Positions 34,222 to 43,659 of a DNA stretch of 64,000 nt are shown here, piece by piece. Positions within the stretch are counted from its first letter, which is position 1, and each line of letters starts with the position of its first letter. A model generated the notes under the pieces. The model saw only the letters and a list, made by a program, of their open reading frames with translations, was not told the origin of the DNA and ran no database searches. The stretch is from Salsipaludibacter sp963812245. GTDB taxonomy: Bacteria > Actinomycetota > Nitriliruptoria > Nitriliruptorales > Nitriliruptoraceae. The position numbers and the translations under genes were made by a program. The stretch lies in the NCBI GenBank assembly GCA_963812245.1, contig CAWEUK010000003.1:496001-560000 (forward strand), written 5' to 3'.

Positions 34222-36546
34222 CTACGGGCCGTCGGGGTAGTCGCACACGCCGGTCGGGAAGATCTCCTCCAGGCGTGCGATCGTGGCGCCGTCGAGCGCG
34301 ACCTCGCCGTACGCACCGCTCGCCGCCGCCGCGGCAACCGACTGCAGGTCACACTTGAACACGTTGCCGGTGATCGGTCCGCCGGCCACGATTCGTGACG
34401 TCGAGTACAGCGGGAACGCCTCGGTGCAGGGGCCCGGTGCAGCCTCGTCGAGGATCCCTGACCACACTCCGTCGCCGGACGCAATGAGGGTGCCCTGGGC
34501 GTCGAAGCACGAGTCCACGGCGCGGTCAGGCCGGTTGCGCTCGACCGACCACTGCGGCCGCGCGGCGATGTTGGCCATCCACTCGTCCATGACCTCCAGG
34601 GCCAGCCCGGTCTGGTCGTACTCGTCACCGTCGTCGTTGCCGTCGGTGAACCAGATCACCTGGTTGCCGGCGTCACCGTCGTGGTCGAGCAGGCGCTGGC
34701 GCGACGCGAACGACTGGTGCGAGTTGTGCATGTCCAGTTCGCGTTCGAGGTAGTTGCGCCAGTCGATGGTGGGGATCTCCATGTCGCCCCGGAACACCAG
34801 GCCCGAGTCGATGGCTGCCTCGATCGCACCCGCGTCGGCCGTGGCCCGTGGTGCCGGCGTGGTGCCACCGTCGGGTGACAGCGCCATGTTGCGCCACGAC
34901 CACGGGTCCACCAGCGTCGGCCAGATGTCGTCGAAGCCCAGGCCGGCGAGGTCGGCCGGGTTGGGGCACAGTTGCGAGATGAACGGACAGCCTTCCTGCA
35001 CCATGTCCGGTTCGTTCTTCCACGATCCGGCCTGCGCGTTCACGTCCAGGAACTCGGCCAGCGTGATGTCGCCGTCGACCAACGACTCCAGTCCGTACTG
35101 GACGCCGACGTTGTCCCACGTCCGGATGGCGAAGCCGTCGTCACCCACGCCGTACACGTTGATCGCGTCGCCGAAGTGGGTCCACTCGGTGCTGGCCTGG
35201 TCCGCCGCCGAGATGCCCGGTGCCGTGCCGAAGTTCGGGTTGAGCACCAGGGGTGACAGCCCGCGCCAGCCGTTGATGCACTCGGAGCTGCCGGCCGGGA
35301 AGCCCGGCGGCATCACCGCCAGGTAGTCGTTGTCGAACCCGTTGATGGCATTCATGCCCTCGAGCAGGGTCCGGTTGTTCCAGTCCGCCCACTTGGCCGA
35401 GCCGCCAACCACCTGCAGGTCGATCCACCGCTCCAGCAACTCACAGTCACCGACGTGGATGGTCTGGGTGATCATGTCGGGATAGGAGTAGACCGGGATG
35501 GCCGCGTCGATGAGCCCGGGGTGGTTCTGGCCGTAGACGTACTGCTGGATCGCGCCACCGGATGCGCCGATGCCGACGGTGTAGTCAGGGTCGGCGTAGT
35601 GGGTGACGAAGCGGTCCTTGACCATGATGGCGGTCTCGCCGCCCACGACCAGGTTGTAGTGCTCGCCGGCCTTGGTGCCGGTCGAGTAGCCCATGGCATA
35701 CCCACGCGCCAGCCCCTGTTCGTAGAGCATGCGGCTGCTCGATGGGTTGCCCTGGTAGTGACCGATGCCCACGCCACCCTGGAAGTGGTAGAGGAAACGG
35801 CCGTTCCAGGCCGACAGGTCGGGCGCATCGGCCGGGTCGGCCGAGCCATCGGGTGACAACACGGCGATGGAGTAGATGAACCGGTTGATGGTGCCTCGCT
35901 CCCAGCGCACGATGAAGTCGACCGTCTCGTCGTCGATCGTCGTGGTGGTGGCCATGTCGTCGGGGCGGGCCTGGCCGGGCGTCCAGTCCTGCCAGCCACC
36001 AGAGGTGGTGCGGTACTTGTAGGTGACGACCGTCTCCATCGAGCAGTCATCGTCGATCGGGCCCGCCAGTTCGGCGTTGCCGTAGTGGCCGGGGGTCGAG
36101 CACAGGAAGGGTTCCTGGTGTGGCCCCGAGAACATCGGGCCGGTGATCGGGTGGTTGGTCAGGTCGAGCGACGCGCGTTGCTGTTTCCCGTTGCCGGTCG
36201 TGACGGCCACGGTCGACGTGCCCACCTCCAGCCCGGACACGACCCCTTCCAGCGTGCGGTCGTCGGTCGCCGCGAACTGCCCGGTGACGTCGGCGCCGGC
36301 CACGGTGATGCGGACCTTGGCCTGTTGGCCGGGTGGGGTGGTCACGGCCAGCCGGGCGTCGCCACCCGACACCAGGTCCGGCGGTGACGACAGCACCTCG
36401 ATCTGCCAGGGACCGCCGGGTGCGGCCGCGCTCTGCGGCGCGAGCGCAATGCCGGATGCCACCAGGGCCGCGAGCGTGAGCGCGACGACGACAGCAATGG
36501 GGCGCCATGACCGCTGGGGACGTGGGAGCAGCGAGAAGGTGAGCAC
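34222..36546 (-). CDS. Secreted DUF6351-like alpha/beta hydrolase
   Basis: From the GTG at 36546 (GAGGA eight or nine bases upstream) the protein has 774 residues. It begins with a signal peptide (RPIAVVVALTLAALVASGIA, cleaved after about SAAA). An Ig-like domain (about 40-130) precedes a large hydrolase-like domain with GIGASGGAIQQYVYGQ around Ser329, a GxSxGG nucleophile elbow. GGVGIGHYQGNPSSSRM, YAMGYSTGTKAGEHYN, many Cys residues and the C-terminal EIFPTGVCDYPDGP match secreted proteins of the DUF6351/tannase-like type. An esterase activity on a plant or lipid polymer is likely but unproven. The frame extension to 36843 runs before the signal peptide and is not used. Confidence 0.87.
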   Translation of the reverse strand: MLTFSLLPRPQRSWRPIAVVVALTLAALVASGIALAPQSAAAPGGPWQIEVLSSPPDLVSGGDARLAVTTPPGQQAKVRITVAGADVTGQFAATDDRTLEGVVSGLEVGTSTVAVTTGNGKQQRASLDLTNHPITGPMFSGPHQEPFLCSTPGHYGNAELAGPIDDDCSMETVVTYKYRTTSGGWQDWTPGQARPDDMATTTTIDDETVDFIVRWERGTINRFIYSIAVLSPDGSADPADAPDLSAWNGRFLYHFQGGVGIGHYQGNPSSSRMLYEQGLARGYAMGYSTGTKAGEHYNLVVGGETAIMVKDRFVTHYADPDYTVGIGASGGAIQQYVYGQNHPGLIDAAIPVYSYPDMITQTIHVGDCELLERWIDLQVVGGSAKWADWNNRTLLEGMNAINGFDNDYLAVMPPGFPAGSSECINGWRGLSPLVLNPNFGTAPGISAADQASTEWTHFGDAINVYGVGDDGFAIRTWDNVGVQYGLESLVDGDITLAEFLDVNAQAGSWKNEPDMVQEGCPFISQLCPNPADLAGLGFDDIWPTLVDPWSWRNMALSPDGGTTPAPRATADAGAIEAAIDSGLVFRGDMEIPTIDWRNYLERELDMHNSHQSFASRQRLLDHDGDAGNQVIWFTDGNDDGDEYDQTGLALEVMDEWMANIAARPQWSVERNRPDRAVDSCFDAQGTLIASGDGVWSGILDEAAPGPCTEAFPLYSTSRIVAGGPITGNVFKCDLQSVAAAAASGAYGEVALDGATIARLEEIFPTGVCDYPDGP

Positions 36547-36794
36547 GGCGGGGGTCCTCGGTCGGTTCCGTCCCGCCGAAGCCCGGGCGGGACGGACCAC
36601 TCTAATGGTCCACCGGGTGGCGTCGCCCTGCGTTCGCGCACCTTTCTTGGAGCGTCCGGACGCCGCCGGCATGGCTCCCGACACGGGCGTCGTCGGGGGA
36701 GCCCGCCGTGGGTCGGCTCGCACCCGGCCTGCGATTGTCGACGATGCCGTCGAGGTGCGTTGGAGTATGGTTGCGGCGACGATGGAGGTGCTGC

Positions 36795-37637
36795 ATGTGC
36801 CGTTGGCTTGCGTACACGGGAGAACCGATTCACCCGTCCACATTCGTGCTCGACGCCGAGCATTCGCTGGTTGCCCAGTCGCTCAACTCGCCGCTTGGCG
36901 CCGAGACGGTGAACGGCGACGGCTTCGGCATCGGGTGGTACCCACTCGGTCAGGGTGAATCGGTGCGGCCGGCGCAGTTTCGCAGTACCGAGCCGGCCTG
37001 GAACGACCAGAACCTTCGCGAGTTGTGCGAGGCGGTGAAGACGCCGATGTTCCTGGCGCACGTGCGGGCTGCGGCAGGACCGCCCATCCAGCAGACGAAC
37101 TGCCACCCGTTCCGGTACGACAACTGGCTGTTCATGCACAACGGGTTCCTGCAGGGGTTCCCCGGTGTTCGGCGGGACCTGATGCTCGCCATCGATCCCG
37201 AGCTGTTCGCGGACGTGCGCGGCACGACCGACACCGAGGTGCTGTTCCACCTTGCGCTGACCTTCGGCCTCCAGGACGACCCGATCGCGGCCATGCGCCA
37301 GGCCCTGCACCGGGTCGAGGAGGTGGGTCGCGCGCACGGGGTCGCGGAGCCCGTCCAGGGGACCTTCGCCGTCGCCGACGGCTCCACGCTGTGGGCGTTT
37401 CGATACTCCAGCGCACACGCCTCCCGCACGTTGTTCCACTCGGCCGACATGGCCACCCTGCAGCGCCTCTACCCGGATGCGCCCCAGCTCGCTCGGTTCG
37501 GAGCGGCCGCCCGCGTCGTGGTGTCGGAGCCGCTCTCCGCCCTGCCCGGGGTCTTCGAGGAGGTGCCCGAGTCCAGCGTCGCCGTCATGGATGCCGACGG
37601 GTACCGGCACGAGAAGTTCGAACCGGCCCCCGCCTGA
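36795..37637 (+). CDS. Class II glutamine amidotransferase (EgtC/GATase_4-like)
   Basis: The ATG at 36795, with GGAGGTG at 36784-36790, gives MCRWLAYTGEPIHPSTF, in which Cys2 becomes the N-terminal nucleophile after Met removal. The 280-residue protein also shows NGDGFGIGWYP, FLAHVRAAAGP, QQTNCHPFRYDNWLFMHNG and GTTDTEVLF, all standard for the Ntn-type amidohydrolase domain. EgtC relatives hydrolyse gamma-glutamyl bonds, for example in ergothioneine synthesis, but no other egt genes are near. A different amide substrate is possible. The start is fixed by the catalytic Cys2. Confidence 0.93.
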   Translation: MCRWLAYTGEPIHPSTFVLDAEHSLVAQSLNSPLGAETVNGDGFGIGWYPLGQGESVRPAQFRSTEPAWNDQNLRELCEAVKTPMFLAHVRAAAGPPIQQTNCHPFRYDNWLFMHNGFLQGFPGVRRDLMLAIDPELFADVRGTTDTEVLFHLALTFGLQDDPIAAMRQALHRVEEVGRAHGVAEPVQGTFAVADGSTLWAFRYSSAHASRTLFHSADMATLQRLYPDAPQLARFGAAARVVVSEPLSALPGVFEEVPESSVAVMDADGYRHEKFEPAPA

Positions 37638-37677
37638 GTCGAATCCGGCGCGCTCCCGCCGGCGGGCCTGACGCTGC

Positions 37678-39666
37678 ATGGTCGACGTATTCGGTCACGA
37701 CGAACGACAGGCCTTCGAGGTGAGCAACCAGCCGATCGGCGAGCACGCACTGCTGTCGGACTGCCACACGACTGCCCTGGTGGATCGGCGCGGCTCGATC
37801 GAGTGGTTGTGCCTGCCCAACGTCGACTCACCCTCGGTGTTCGCCCGCATCCTGGATCGCGACGCTGGTCACTTCCGCCTGGGGCCAGCCGGGGCCGATG
37901 GCGCCGATGGGGTGAGAGGCGATGGCACGGGTGACACGCGTGACGCCGACCCCGTCGCCCCGACGACGACCGTCACGCGCGCCTATCTCGAGGACTCGCT
38001 CGTGCTGGCCACGACGTTCACGACGCCGACGGGCACGCTGGTGGTCACGGACGCGCTGGCCATGGCCCGGGGGAGTCGGGGGCATGAACTCGGGAAGCAC
38101 TCGCCCCACGTGGTGCTGCGACGGGCGGCATGCACTGAAGGTCAAGTGGAGGTTGAGGTAGAGGTCAAACCAAGACTCGAGTACGGGTTGACGGTCCCGC
38201 TGCTGCACGAGGCGCCTGACGGTTCGGTCGCGGTCCGTGGCGGTCCGACCACGCTGCGACTGTCCGGTGACATCGACCTCGACGTGGATGCCGATGCGGA
38301 GCGCATCGTCGGGCGCACCGCGCTGCGGGCTGGCGACCGAGTCCACCTCGCCCTGCAGTATTCGTCGAGCTGGGAGGACCCGACCTCGAGTTGGGCGGCC
38401 GGCGACATCAGCGACCATCTCGACGACACGGTGGCCGCGTGGCAGTCCTGGAGTGCCGACCACCAGCGCTTCGACGGGCGCTACCAACACCTCGTGGACC
38501 ACAGCGGGCGGGTGCTGCAGGGACTCATCCACGTGCCCACCGGCGCGATGGTCGCCGCGCCCACCACGTCACTGCCCGAGGTCGTGGGAGGCGAACGCAA
38601 CTGGGACTACCGGTATGCCTGGGTTCGCGACTCGAGTTTCGCCCTGGAAGCACTGTGGGTGGCCGCCTGCCCGTCGGAGGCCGGCATGTTCCTGGACTTC
38701 CTGTCGACAGCCGCCACCACCGTCCAGCATGCCGAGCACCTCCAGATCATGTTCGGCATCGACGGTCGGCGCGACCTGACCGAACGAAGCCTGGACCATC
38801 TCGACGGCTGGCGTGGCAGTTCGCCGGTGCGGGTCGGCAACGGTGCCTGGGATCAACAGCAGGTCGATGTCTTCGGTGAACTCCTCGACGCCATCCACCG
38901 TCTGCGCCACCAGATCGGCGCGCTCGACGACAGCGAGAAGTCGTTCCTGGCCGGCATGGCCGATGCAGCTGCACAGGTGTGGAGCCAACCTGACCAGGGC
39001 ATCTGGGAGATTCGCGGCGAACCGCGCCACCACACACACTCCAAGTTGATGTGCTGGGTGGCGCTTGACCGGGCGATCGACATGGCGGCGTGGCTGGATG
39101 CGACCGACCGGGTCGAGGACTGGTCGGCCACGCGCGACGAGATCCGCGAGGCGATCCTGGCGCAGGGCTTCGACGACGAGGTCGGGGCCTTCACCCAGGT
39201 CTTCGGCGACAGCGCCCTGGACGCCTCCTGCCTGGTCATGTCGTTGGTGGGATTCCTGCCCGGAGACGATCCCCGCGTCGTGGCCACCATCGATGCCATC
39301 GAGGCCCACCTGACCGACGATCGCGGCCTGGTGTACCGCTATCGGGCCGACGACGGGCTGGACGGTGAGGAGGGCACGTTCCTGCTGTGCACGTTCTGGC
39401 TGGCCGAGGCGCTCGCCCGCGCCGGCCAACTCGATCGGGCGCGCGACGTCTTCGAACGAGCGGCGTCGTGCCGCAACGACGTCGACCTGCTCGCGGAGGA
39501 GGTCGACGCCGCCACCGGGGAACTGCTCGGCAACTTCCCCCAGGCGTTCAGCCACATCGGACTGGTGAACGCGGCCTGGGCCATCGCCCGCTGCGAGGCT
39601 GGTGAGGATCCCGATGCGCCCAGTGGTCGCTGGGCAGACCACGATCCGGACGACGACACCCGCTGA
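37678..39666 (+). CDS. Glycoside hydrolase family 15 (glucoamylase/trehalase-like)
   Basis: This 662-residue protein is of GH15 type: an N-terminal beta domain (QPIGEHALLSDCHTTALVD, then GSIEWLCLPNVDSPSVF) is followed by an alpha/alpha barrel with GGERNWDYRYAWVRDSSF. Other marks are GEPRHHTHSKLMCWVALDR and EEGTFLLCTFWLAEAL, which holds the catalytic acid Glu, and NFPQAFSHIGLVNAAWAIAR at the end. No signal peptide is present, so it is cytoplasmic and probably acts on trehalose or small alpha-glucans. Residues around 65-85 carry an Asp/Gly-rich insertion (GADGADGVRGDGTGD). It follows the amidotransferase by 40 bp, and a 35-bp tandem repeat covers the region just behind its stop. Confidence 0.95.
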   Translation: MVDVFGHDERQAFEVSNQPIGEHALLSDCHTTALVDRRGSIEWLCLPNVDSPSVFARILDRDAGHFRLGPAGADGADGVRGDGTGDTRDADPVAPTTTVTRAYLEDSLVLATTFTTPTGTLVVTDALAMARGSRGHELGKHSPHVVLRRAACTEGQVEVEVEVKPRLEYGLTVPLLHEAPDGSVAVRGGPTTLRLSGDIDLDVDADAERIVGRTALRAGDRVHLALQYSSSWEDPTSSWAAGDISDHLDDTVAAWQSWSADHQRFDGRYQHLVDHSGRVLQGLIHVPTGAMVAAPTTSLPEVVGGERNWDYRYAWVRDSSFALEALWVAACPSEAGMFLDFLSTAATTVQHAEHLQIMFGIDGRRDLTERSLDHLDGWRGSSPVRVGNGAWDQQQVDVFGELLDAIHRLRHQIGALDDSEKSFLAGMADAAAQVWSQPDQGIWEIRGEPRHHTHSKLMCWVALDRAIDMAAWLDATDRVEDWSATRDEIREAILAQGFDDEVGAFTQVFGDSALDASCLVMSLVGFLPGDDPRVVATIDAIEAHLTDDRGLVYRYRADDGLDGEEGTFLLCTFWLAEALARAGQLDRARDVFERAASCRNDVDLLAEEVDAATGELLGNFPQAFSHIGLVNAAWAIARCEAGEDPDAPSGRWADHDPDDDTR

Positions 39667-39673
39667 GCGGCGA

Positions 39674-39770
39674 GCCGGCCGGGCAGCGCCTGACCCCGTG
39701 CGATTCCCGCCGGCCGGGCAGCGCCTGACCCCGTGCGATTCCCGCAGGCCGGGCTGGCGCCTCACCCGTC
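39674..39770. repeat. 35-bp tandem repeat behind the GH15 gene
   Basis: Two exact copies at 39674-39708 and 39709-39743 (starting GCCGGCCGGGCAGCGCCTGA) are followed by a partial, diverged third copy to about 39770. They lie between the GH15 stop and the end of the small gene on the other strand, so the third copy enters the coding end of the latter. Confidence 0.88.
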
Positions 39771-40115
39771 GGGAGCGGTCTCGAACGTCGACGGTGGCGA
39801 ATGGGCCACACGCAGCGGGACGATGTGTCGACGGCCATCGACCATGATCTCGACAGATCCGGGCACGCTGGCGGTCCGCCCGCCAACCTGCACCTCGACC
39901 GGTCCGTCCTGGACGTCGAACGGTGCGTGGTCCTGGTGGTCGTTGGGTGGCGCCATGTGCAGGACCAGCCCCGGCATCCGCTGGCCGTCCGGCCCGTCGA
40001 CCCATGCGATGTCCAGTCCGTGGGCGTTGCACGCGACCAGCAGCTCTCTGCCCAGGTCGGCCTGGGCTGCACGTGCAGCAGCCCAGGCCGGGTGGTCCGA
40101 CAGTTGATCGGCCAT
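39762..40115 (-). CDS. Small protein of unknown function next to the serine protease
   Basis: This is a 117-residue protein without signal peptide or membrane helix. Its sequence (SDHPAWAAARAAQADLGREL, then GLDIAWVDGPDGQRMPGLVL) suggests an N-terminal helix and then beta strands. No catalytic motif is recognised. It begins eight bases after the stop of the serine protease gene, so the two are surely cotranscribed. It may be an inhibitor, substrate or partner of that protease (inference). Its last codons overlap the degenerate third copy of the 35-bp repeat. Confidence 0.75.
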   Translation of the reverse strand: MADQLSDHPAWAAARAAQADLGRELLVACNAHGLDIAWVDGPDGQRMPGLVLHMAPPNDHQDHAPFDVQDGPVEVQVGGRTASVPGSVEIMVDGRRHIVPLRVAHSPPSTFETAPDG

Positions 40116-40123
40116 TGGGAACC

Positions 40124-41725
40124 TCAGTCGTCGAGTCCGAACAGTTGCCCCAGGGTGGCACCCCGGGCGTCGCTGGCCAGTTCGCGCAGCTCGCCGATCA
40201 CGTTGCGCAGTTGCGGACTGGCCTTGCGTGTGACCGTGTCGGCCAGCCGATCGAAGCGCTCGATCGAGTCGTCGGTCAGCACGGTGCGCAGGACCTCGTC
40301 GGACGTGACCGCTGCCTTGGTCACGGGCCGCAGGGCTGCCACGGCCGCACGCCGGACGTCGCCGTCCTTGGCCAGCATGGTCAGCAGTTCGCCACGGTGG
40401 GTGTCGACAGCCTCTGTCAACTTGCGCCCCTTCGTGGTCGTCTGCAGTTGCGCCTGGACATCGCGCGACAGCCCGCGCACGGGATTCAGCGCCGATGCCC
40501 GTCCGCGGACCTTCGCACTGAAGCTGGCAGCGCGAGTGGCCGGTCGTGCCACCAGCGACGGCACCTGTCGATCCAGGCTCACCGGGAGATCGCGCGTGGT
40601 CAGCCCGATGTCACGCGACAGGGCCACGTCGGTCGCGGCGCGCACCGAACGCAGGTCGGAGGCGGCCAGTGTGGCGCCGGAGGTCATCGACACGCGCCCT
40701 TCGAATTCCGACTCCGACTCGTTGAGCGAGTCGAGGAAGTTGGCGAACGCCCCCGAGCAGAGGTTGTCGAGGTCCAGCGCGTTGAACACGTTGTCGATCT
40801 TGCAGGCCACGCCGTAGATGCCACCACCGGCGAAGTGCAGTCCGACGGCAGGCTTGATCGTGCCACCCTCGGTCGTGGGCTCCTGGCGAAACACGATCGA
40901 ACCCGAGTCGCCGCCTGCCGACCAGTCCGCGGACGGGGCGATGGGCTCGATGCGCAGGCAGTCGTCGAAGAACCAGATGCCGTCGACGATCGTCGAGTAG
41001 CTGGTCGAGATGATGCGGCCGTAGGTGTGCTCGGTGGTCTGGCCGAACTTCTCCACCTCCATGTGGAAGGTGGCCTCGTCGGTGGCGTAGACGGCGGGGC
41101 CGATCTCGAGCACGCTCAGGTCGTAGATGCTGTCATCGTCGGGATCCCCGATGGCACAGTCGACGGTGTTGGTGCCGGTCGACGTGCGCACGACCCCCCG
41201 CTTGACGTCGCCGATCTTGTCGGCCGGCAGGCTCCCGCCATCGGCAGTGCCCTGCTGGAGGATGTCGGTGCCGGCCGCGTGGCCCAGCACGTGGTGGTTG
41301 GACAGCATCACGATCGAGTCGTCGGTGTTGTCCCAGACCCACCCGCCGATGGTGCCGGTGGAGCCGTTGATGCCGCCGCTGACGCCGCCCGGCACCGGCC
41401 GGATGCGGGTCTCGGGGTCGACTTCGAAGGTTGCGGCCGGGGTCTCGACGACGTCGGTGGTGATGCGGCGAGTCCTGCGCGACTTCTCCTGGACGAACGA
41501 GAAGGTGTCCGGGATGCGCTCGCGCTCGGTGATGGCCCCATCGGCTCGCTTGGCGGGGACGTAGAAGGTCAGCGCCAGCTTGTCGGTGGGCTTGCCGTCG
41601 GTGATCTTGGGCGCGATGCCGACCGAGTGGGCGCCGTGACGCCGCAGCAGCGCCAGCATGTCGTGGCGGGCCTTGAATTCGGCGATGACGGGAAGGTTGC
41701 GATCCTTGCTGAAGTTCGTTGGCAT
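40124..41725 (-). CDS. Trypsin-fold serine protease without signal peptide
   Basis: This 533-residue protein contains a chymotrypsin-like triad: His144/His145 in VMLSNHHVLG, Asp202 in IYDLSVLEIG, and Ser274 in SAGGDSGSIVF. Spacing and motifs fit the PA clan. The N-terminal 100 residues (KARHDMLALLRRHGAHSVGI, then DKLALTFYVPAKR) have a predicted alpha/beta fold. The last 180 residues are helical (RKLTEAVDTHRGELLTMLAK, then RRAAVAALRPVTKAAVT). No signal peptide or membrane helix is visible, which is unusual for trypsin-like enzymes of bacteria and suggests a cytosolic role or a non-classical export route. It is followed by the 117-residue partner gene. Confidence 0.85.
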   Translation of the reverse strand: MPTNFSKDRNLPVIAEFKARHDMLALLRRHGAHSVGIAPKITDGKPTDKLALTFYVPAKRADGAITERERIPDTFSFVQEKSRRTRRITTDVVETPAATFEVDPETRIRPVPGGVSGGINGSTGTIGGWVWDNTDDSIVMLSNHHVLGHAAGTDILQQGTADGGSLPADKIGDVKRGVVRTSTGTNTVDCAIGDPDDDSIYDLSVLEIGPAVYATDEATFHMEVEKFGQTTEHTYGRIISTSYSTIVDGIWFFDDCLRIEPIAPSADWSAGGDSGSIVFRQEPTTEGGTIKPAVGLHFAGGGIYGVACKIDNVFNALDLDNLCSGAFANFLDSLNESESEFEGRVSMTSGATLAASDLRSVRAATDVALSRDIGLTTRDLPVSLDRQVPSLVARPATRAASFSAKVRGRASALNPVRGLSRDVQAQLQTTTKGRKLTEAVDTHRGELLTMLAKDGDVRRAAVAALRPVTKAAVTSDEVLRTVLTDDSIERFDRLADTVTRKASPQLRNVIGELRELASDARGATLGQLFGLDD

Positions 41726-41892
41726 GGTGGTCCCCCGGACTGGGCAGGCGCCGGCGGGTCCGACGCACGCAGCAGCCCGGAGGCATCACGCCCCGCGCGT
41801 GATACCGCGTGGGGCGAATGCCTCGGGCTGTGGCACCGACTGACAGGTGTGGTGCGCGAGGCGCGGGGGCGCGGTGGACGCCCGACGTCGGC

Positions 41893-42303
41893 TCAGTGCT
41901 CGTTGGGATCCTCGCGGGCATCCTCGTGGGTCGGGTGGATGGTCCCGGGCAGGTGGTCCGGCGGCCCGTACAGCGCGTAGACCTTCATGTCCTGGTCGCC
42001 GATGTTGGTGACGTTGTGCCACGTCCCTGCCGGGACCATGATCACCCAGTCGTCCGCGACCTCCTCGTCAAAGGTCAGGTCGTCCTTGGACGGGCCCATC
42101 TGGCACCGTCCTCGACCCTGCTCGAGTCGCAGGAACTGGTCGGTGTCGGGATGCACCTCCAGGCCGATGTCGTCACCGGGGCGAATGCTCATGACCGTGA
42201 GCTGCAGGTGCTCGCCGGTCCACAGTGTCGTGCGGAACGTGTCGTTGTCCAGCGTCGTCTGCTCGATGTGGACGGTGTACGGCGCGCCTCCATGGTCGGT
42301 CAT
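41893..42303 (-). CDS. Small cupin-domain protein
   Basis: This 136-residue single cupin has motif 1 PGDDIGLEVHPDTDQFLRLEQGRG (His and Gln/Glu positions) and motif 2 VPAGTWHNVTNIGD. By family it binds a metal and may be an isomerase, a dioxygenase or a binding protein; the HP-TDQF arrangement resembles cupins often found alone near stress genes. It starts at the ATG at 42303. It is divergent from the photolyase-type gene at 42595 and 167 bp upstream of the serine protease on the same strand. No substrate can be named. Confidence 0.88.
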   Translation of the reverse strand: MTDHGGAPYTVHIEQTTLDNDTFRTTLWTGEHLQLTVMSIRPGDDIGLEVHPDTDQFLRLEQGRGRCQMGPSKDDLTFDEEVADDWVIMVPAGTWHNVTNIGDQDMKVYALYGPPDHLPGTIHPTHEDAREDPNEH

Positions 42304-42594
42304 CGCGATGCTCCTTCGGTTGGTCGATCGAGTGCAGCAACCTGCACTGGTTGGAACGGTAGGTCATCGCGAGGGGTGTCCGCGAGGGCCGATCGGCCCT
42401 GCACGGTCGGACCCTTCCTCGATCTCGAAGGGGCGTGGGTGCGTCCAGGTCCGGCCTAGGATCGAGGCCCACATGACCGGGATCTTCGTGAGTTCGTTGC
42501 CGCCAGTGCCCAGGGCGAAGGCACCCTCGACCGCCGGATGCGACCGGGGTTCACGACCGTGGGCATCCGCACCTCCGCGCGCCTGTGCACATCC

Positions 42595-43659
42595 ATGATC
42601 GAGCCGTTGCCATCGATCCCCGTGGGCGCGGTCGAGCACTGGGTCCGCGTCCACCTCGGTGACCTGGTCCAGGGCGAGGTCGAGGCGTCGCCCGCCTTCC
42701 ACGGGTCGCAGGCAGCGGCGGACGCGGCGCTCGCCGACCTCGACATCGCCGGCTACGCACGCCGTCGAAACGAGGTGTGGCCGGCGGACCGGCGGGGTGC
42801 GTCGGGCCTGTCGCCCTGGATTCGCCACGGGCTGCTCGACCTGCCGCGGGTGTGGGCTGCCGTGGCCGACGCGCCCGCTGCCGACCGCCGGAAGTTTCGC
42901 TTCGAACTGCTGTGGCAGGAGTATGCGCGCCACCTGTATGCCCAGGTCGGTGCGTCCCTGCGTCGCCCGCTGCGCCACCCTCCCCGACAGGCATCGCAAC
43001 CGTGGCCGCGCGCGCCGTGGCCGGGCGAGATGGCATGTGTGGACATGGCGATCGGGGAACTGGAGCGTGACGGGTGGATGGTCAACCAGGCCAGGATGTG
43101 GATGGCGTCCCAGCACACGGTGCGCGGGCACGGCGACTGGCGCGAGGGTGAGCAGCACTTCTTCCAGCACCTGTTGGACGGGTCGCGCGCCGCCAACGGT
43201 CTGGGGTGGCAGTGGGTGGTCGGCGCGCAGACCGGTCGCGCCTACGGGTTCTCCCGCAGCCAGGTCGCCAGGCGTGCACCGGGACTCTGCGACGGGTGTG
43301 CGCTGGTCGATGACTGCCCCATCGAGGAATGGCCGTCAGTGCCGGACCGGCAGGGCGCGTGCTGGGAGTGCGGACGGAAGCCGCGATGGTGGCGTCGTGG
43401 TGACGCCGCCGTCGACCTTGCGATCCGAACGAACCCCCGGGTGGGCTGGCGGTCCCGACGAGGTGCTGGAGCGACGCGCACCGCGGGTGGTCTGGCTGAC
43501 CGCCGAGTCACTGGGCGATGCGGATCCAGCCCTGGCGGCACATCCGGACCTCCCGGTGGTGTTCGTGTTCGACGAACCCTTGTTGGCCGGATTGCGCCTG
43601 AGCGGCAAGCGGTTGGTGTTCCTGGCCCAGGCGCTGGCAGGCATCGGGACCCACCGTGA
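42595..43659 (+). CDS. Photolyase FAD-binding (C-terminal) domain as a separate protein
   Basis: From the ATG at 42595 (354 residues) the protein reads as only the helical FAD/DNA-binding half of a cryptochrome/photolyase. The order of motifs is RRGASGLSPWIRHGLLDLPR, KFRFELLWQEYARHLY, NQARMWMASQHTVRGHGDW and LGWQWVVGAQTGRAYG, then a cysteine-rich tail LCDGCALVDDCPIEEWP and GACWECG. The light-antenna Rossmann domain that normally precedes these motifs is absent; it is encoded just downstream in a different frame. After about 43390 the frame turns Arg/Gly-rich and looks non-native. The true end may therefore be near the second Cys pair, or a frameshift may join the two frames. Confidence 0.75.
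   Translation: MIEPLPSIPVGAVEHWVRVHLGDLVQGEVEASPAFHGSQAAADAALADLDIAGYARRRNEVWPADRRGASGLSPWIRHGLLDLPRVWAAVADAPAADRRKFRFELLWQEYARHLYAQVGASLRRPLRHPPRQASQPWPRAPWPGEMACVDMAIGELERDGWMVNQARMWMASQHTVRGHGDWREGEQHFFQHLLDGSRAANGLGWQWVVGAQTGRAYGFSRSQVARRAPGLCDGCALVDDCPIEEWPSVPDRQGACWECGRKPRWWRRGDAAVDLAIRTNPRVGWRSRRGAGATRTAGGLADRRVTGRCGSSPGGTSGPPGGVRVRRTLVGRIAPERQAVGVPGPGAGRHRDPP

Noticed and set aside
39923..41980. 685-residue plus-strand frame opposite the serine protease
   Set aside because: No motif is visible, and the protease triad on the other strand is intact.
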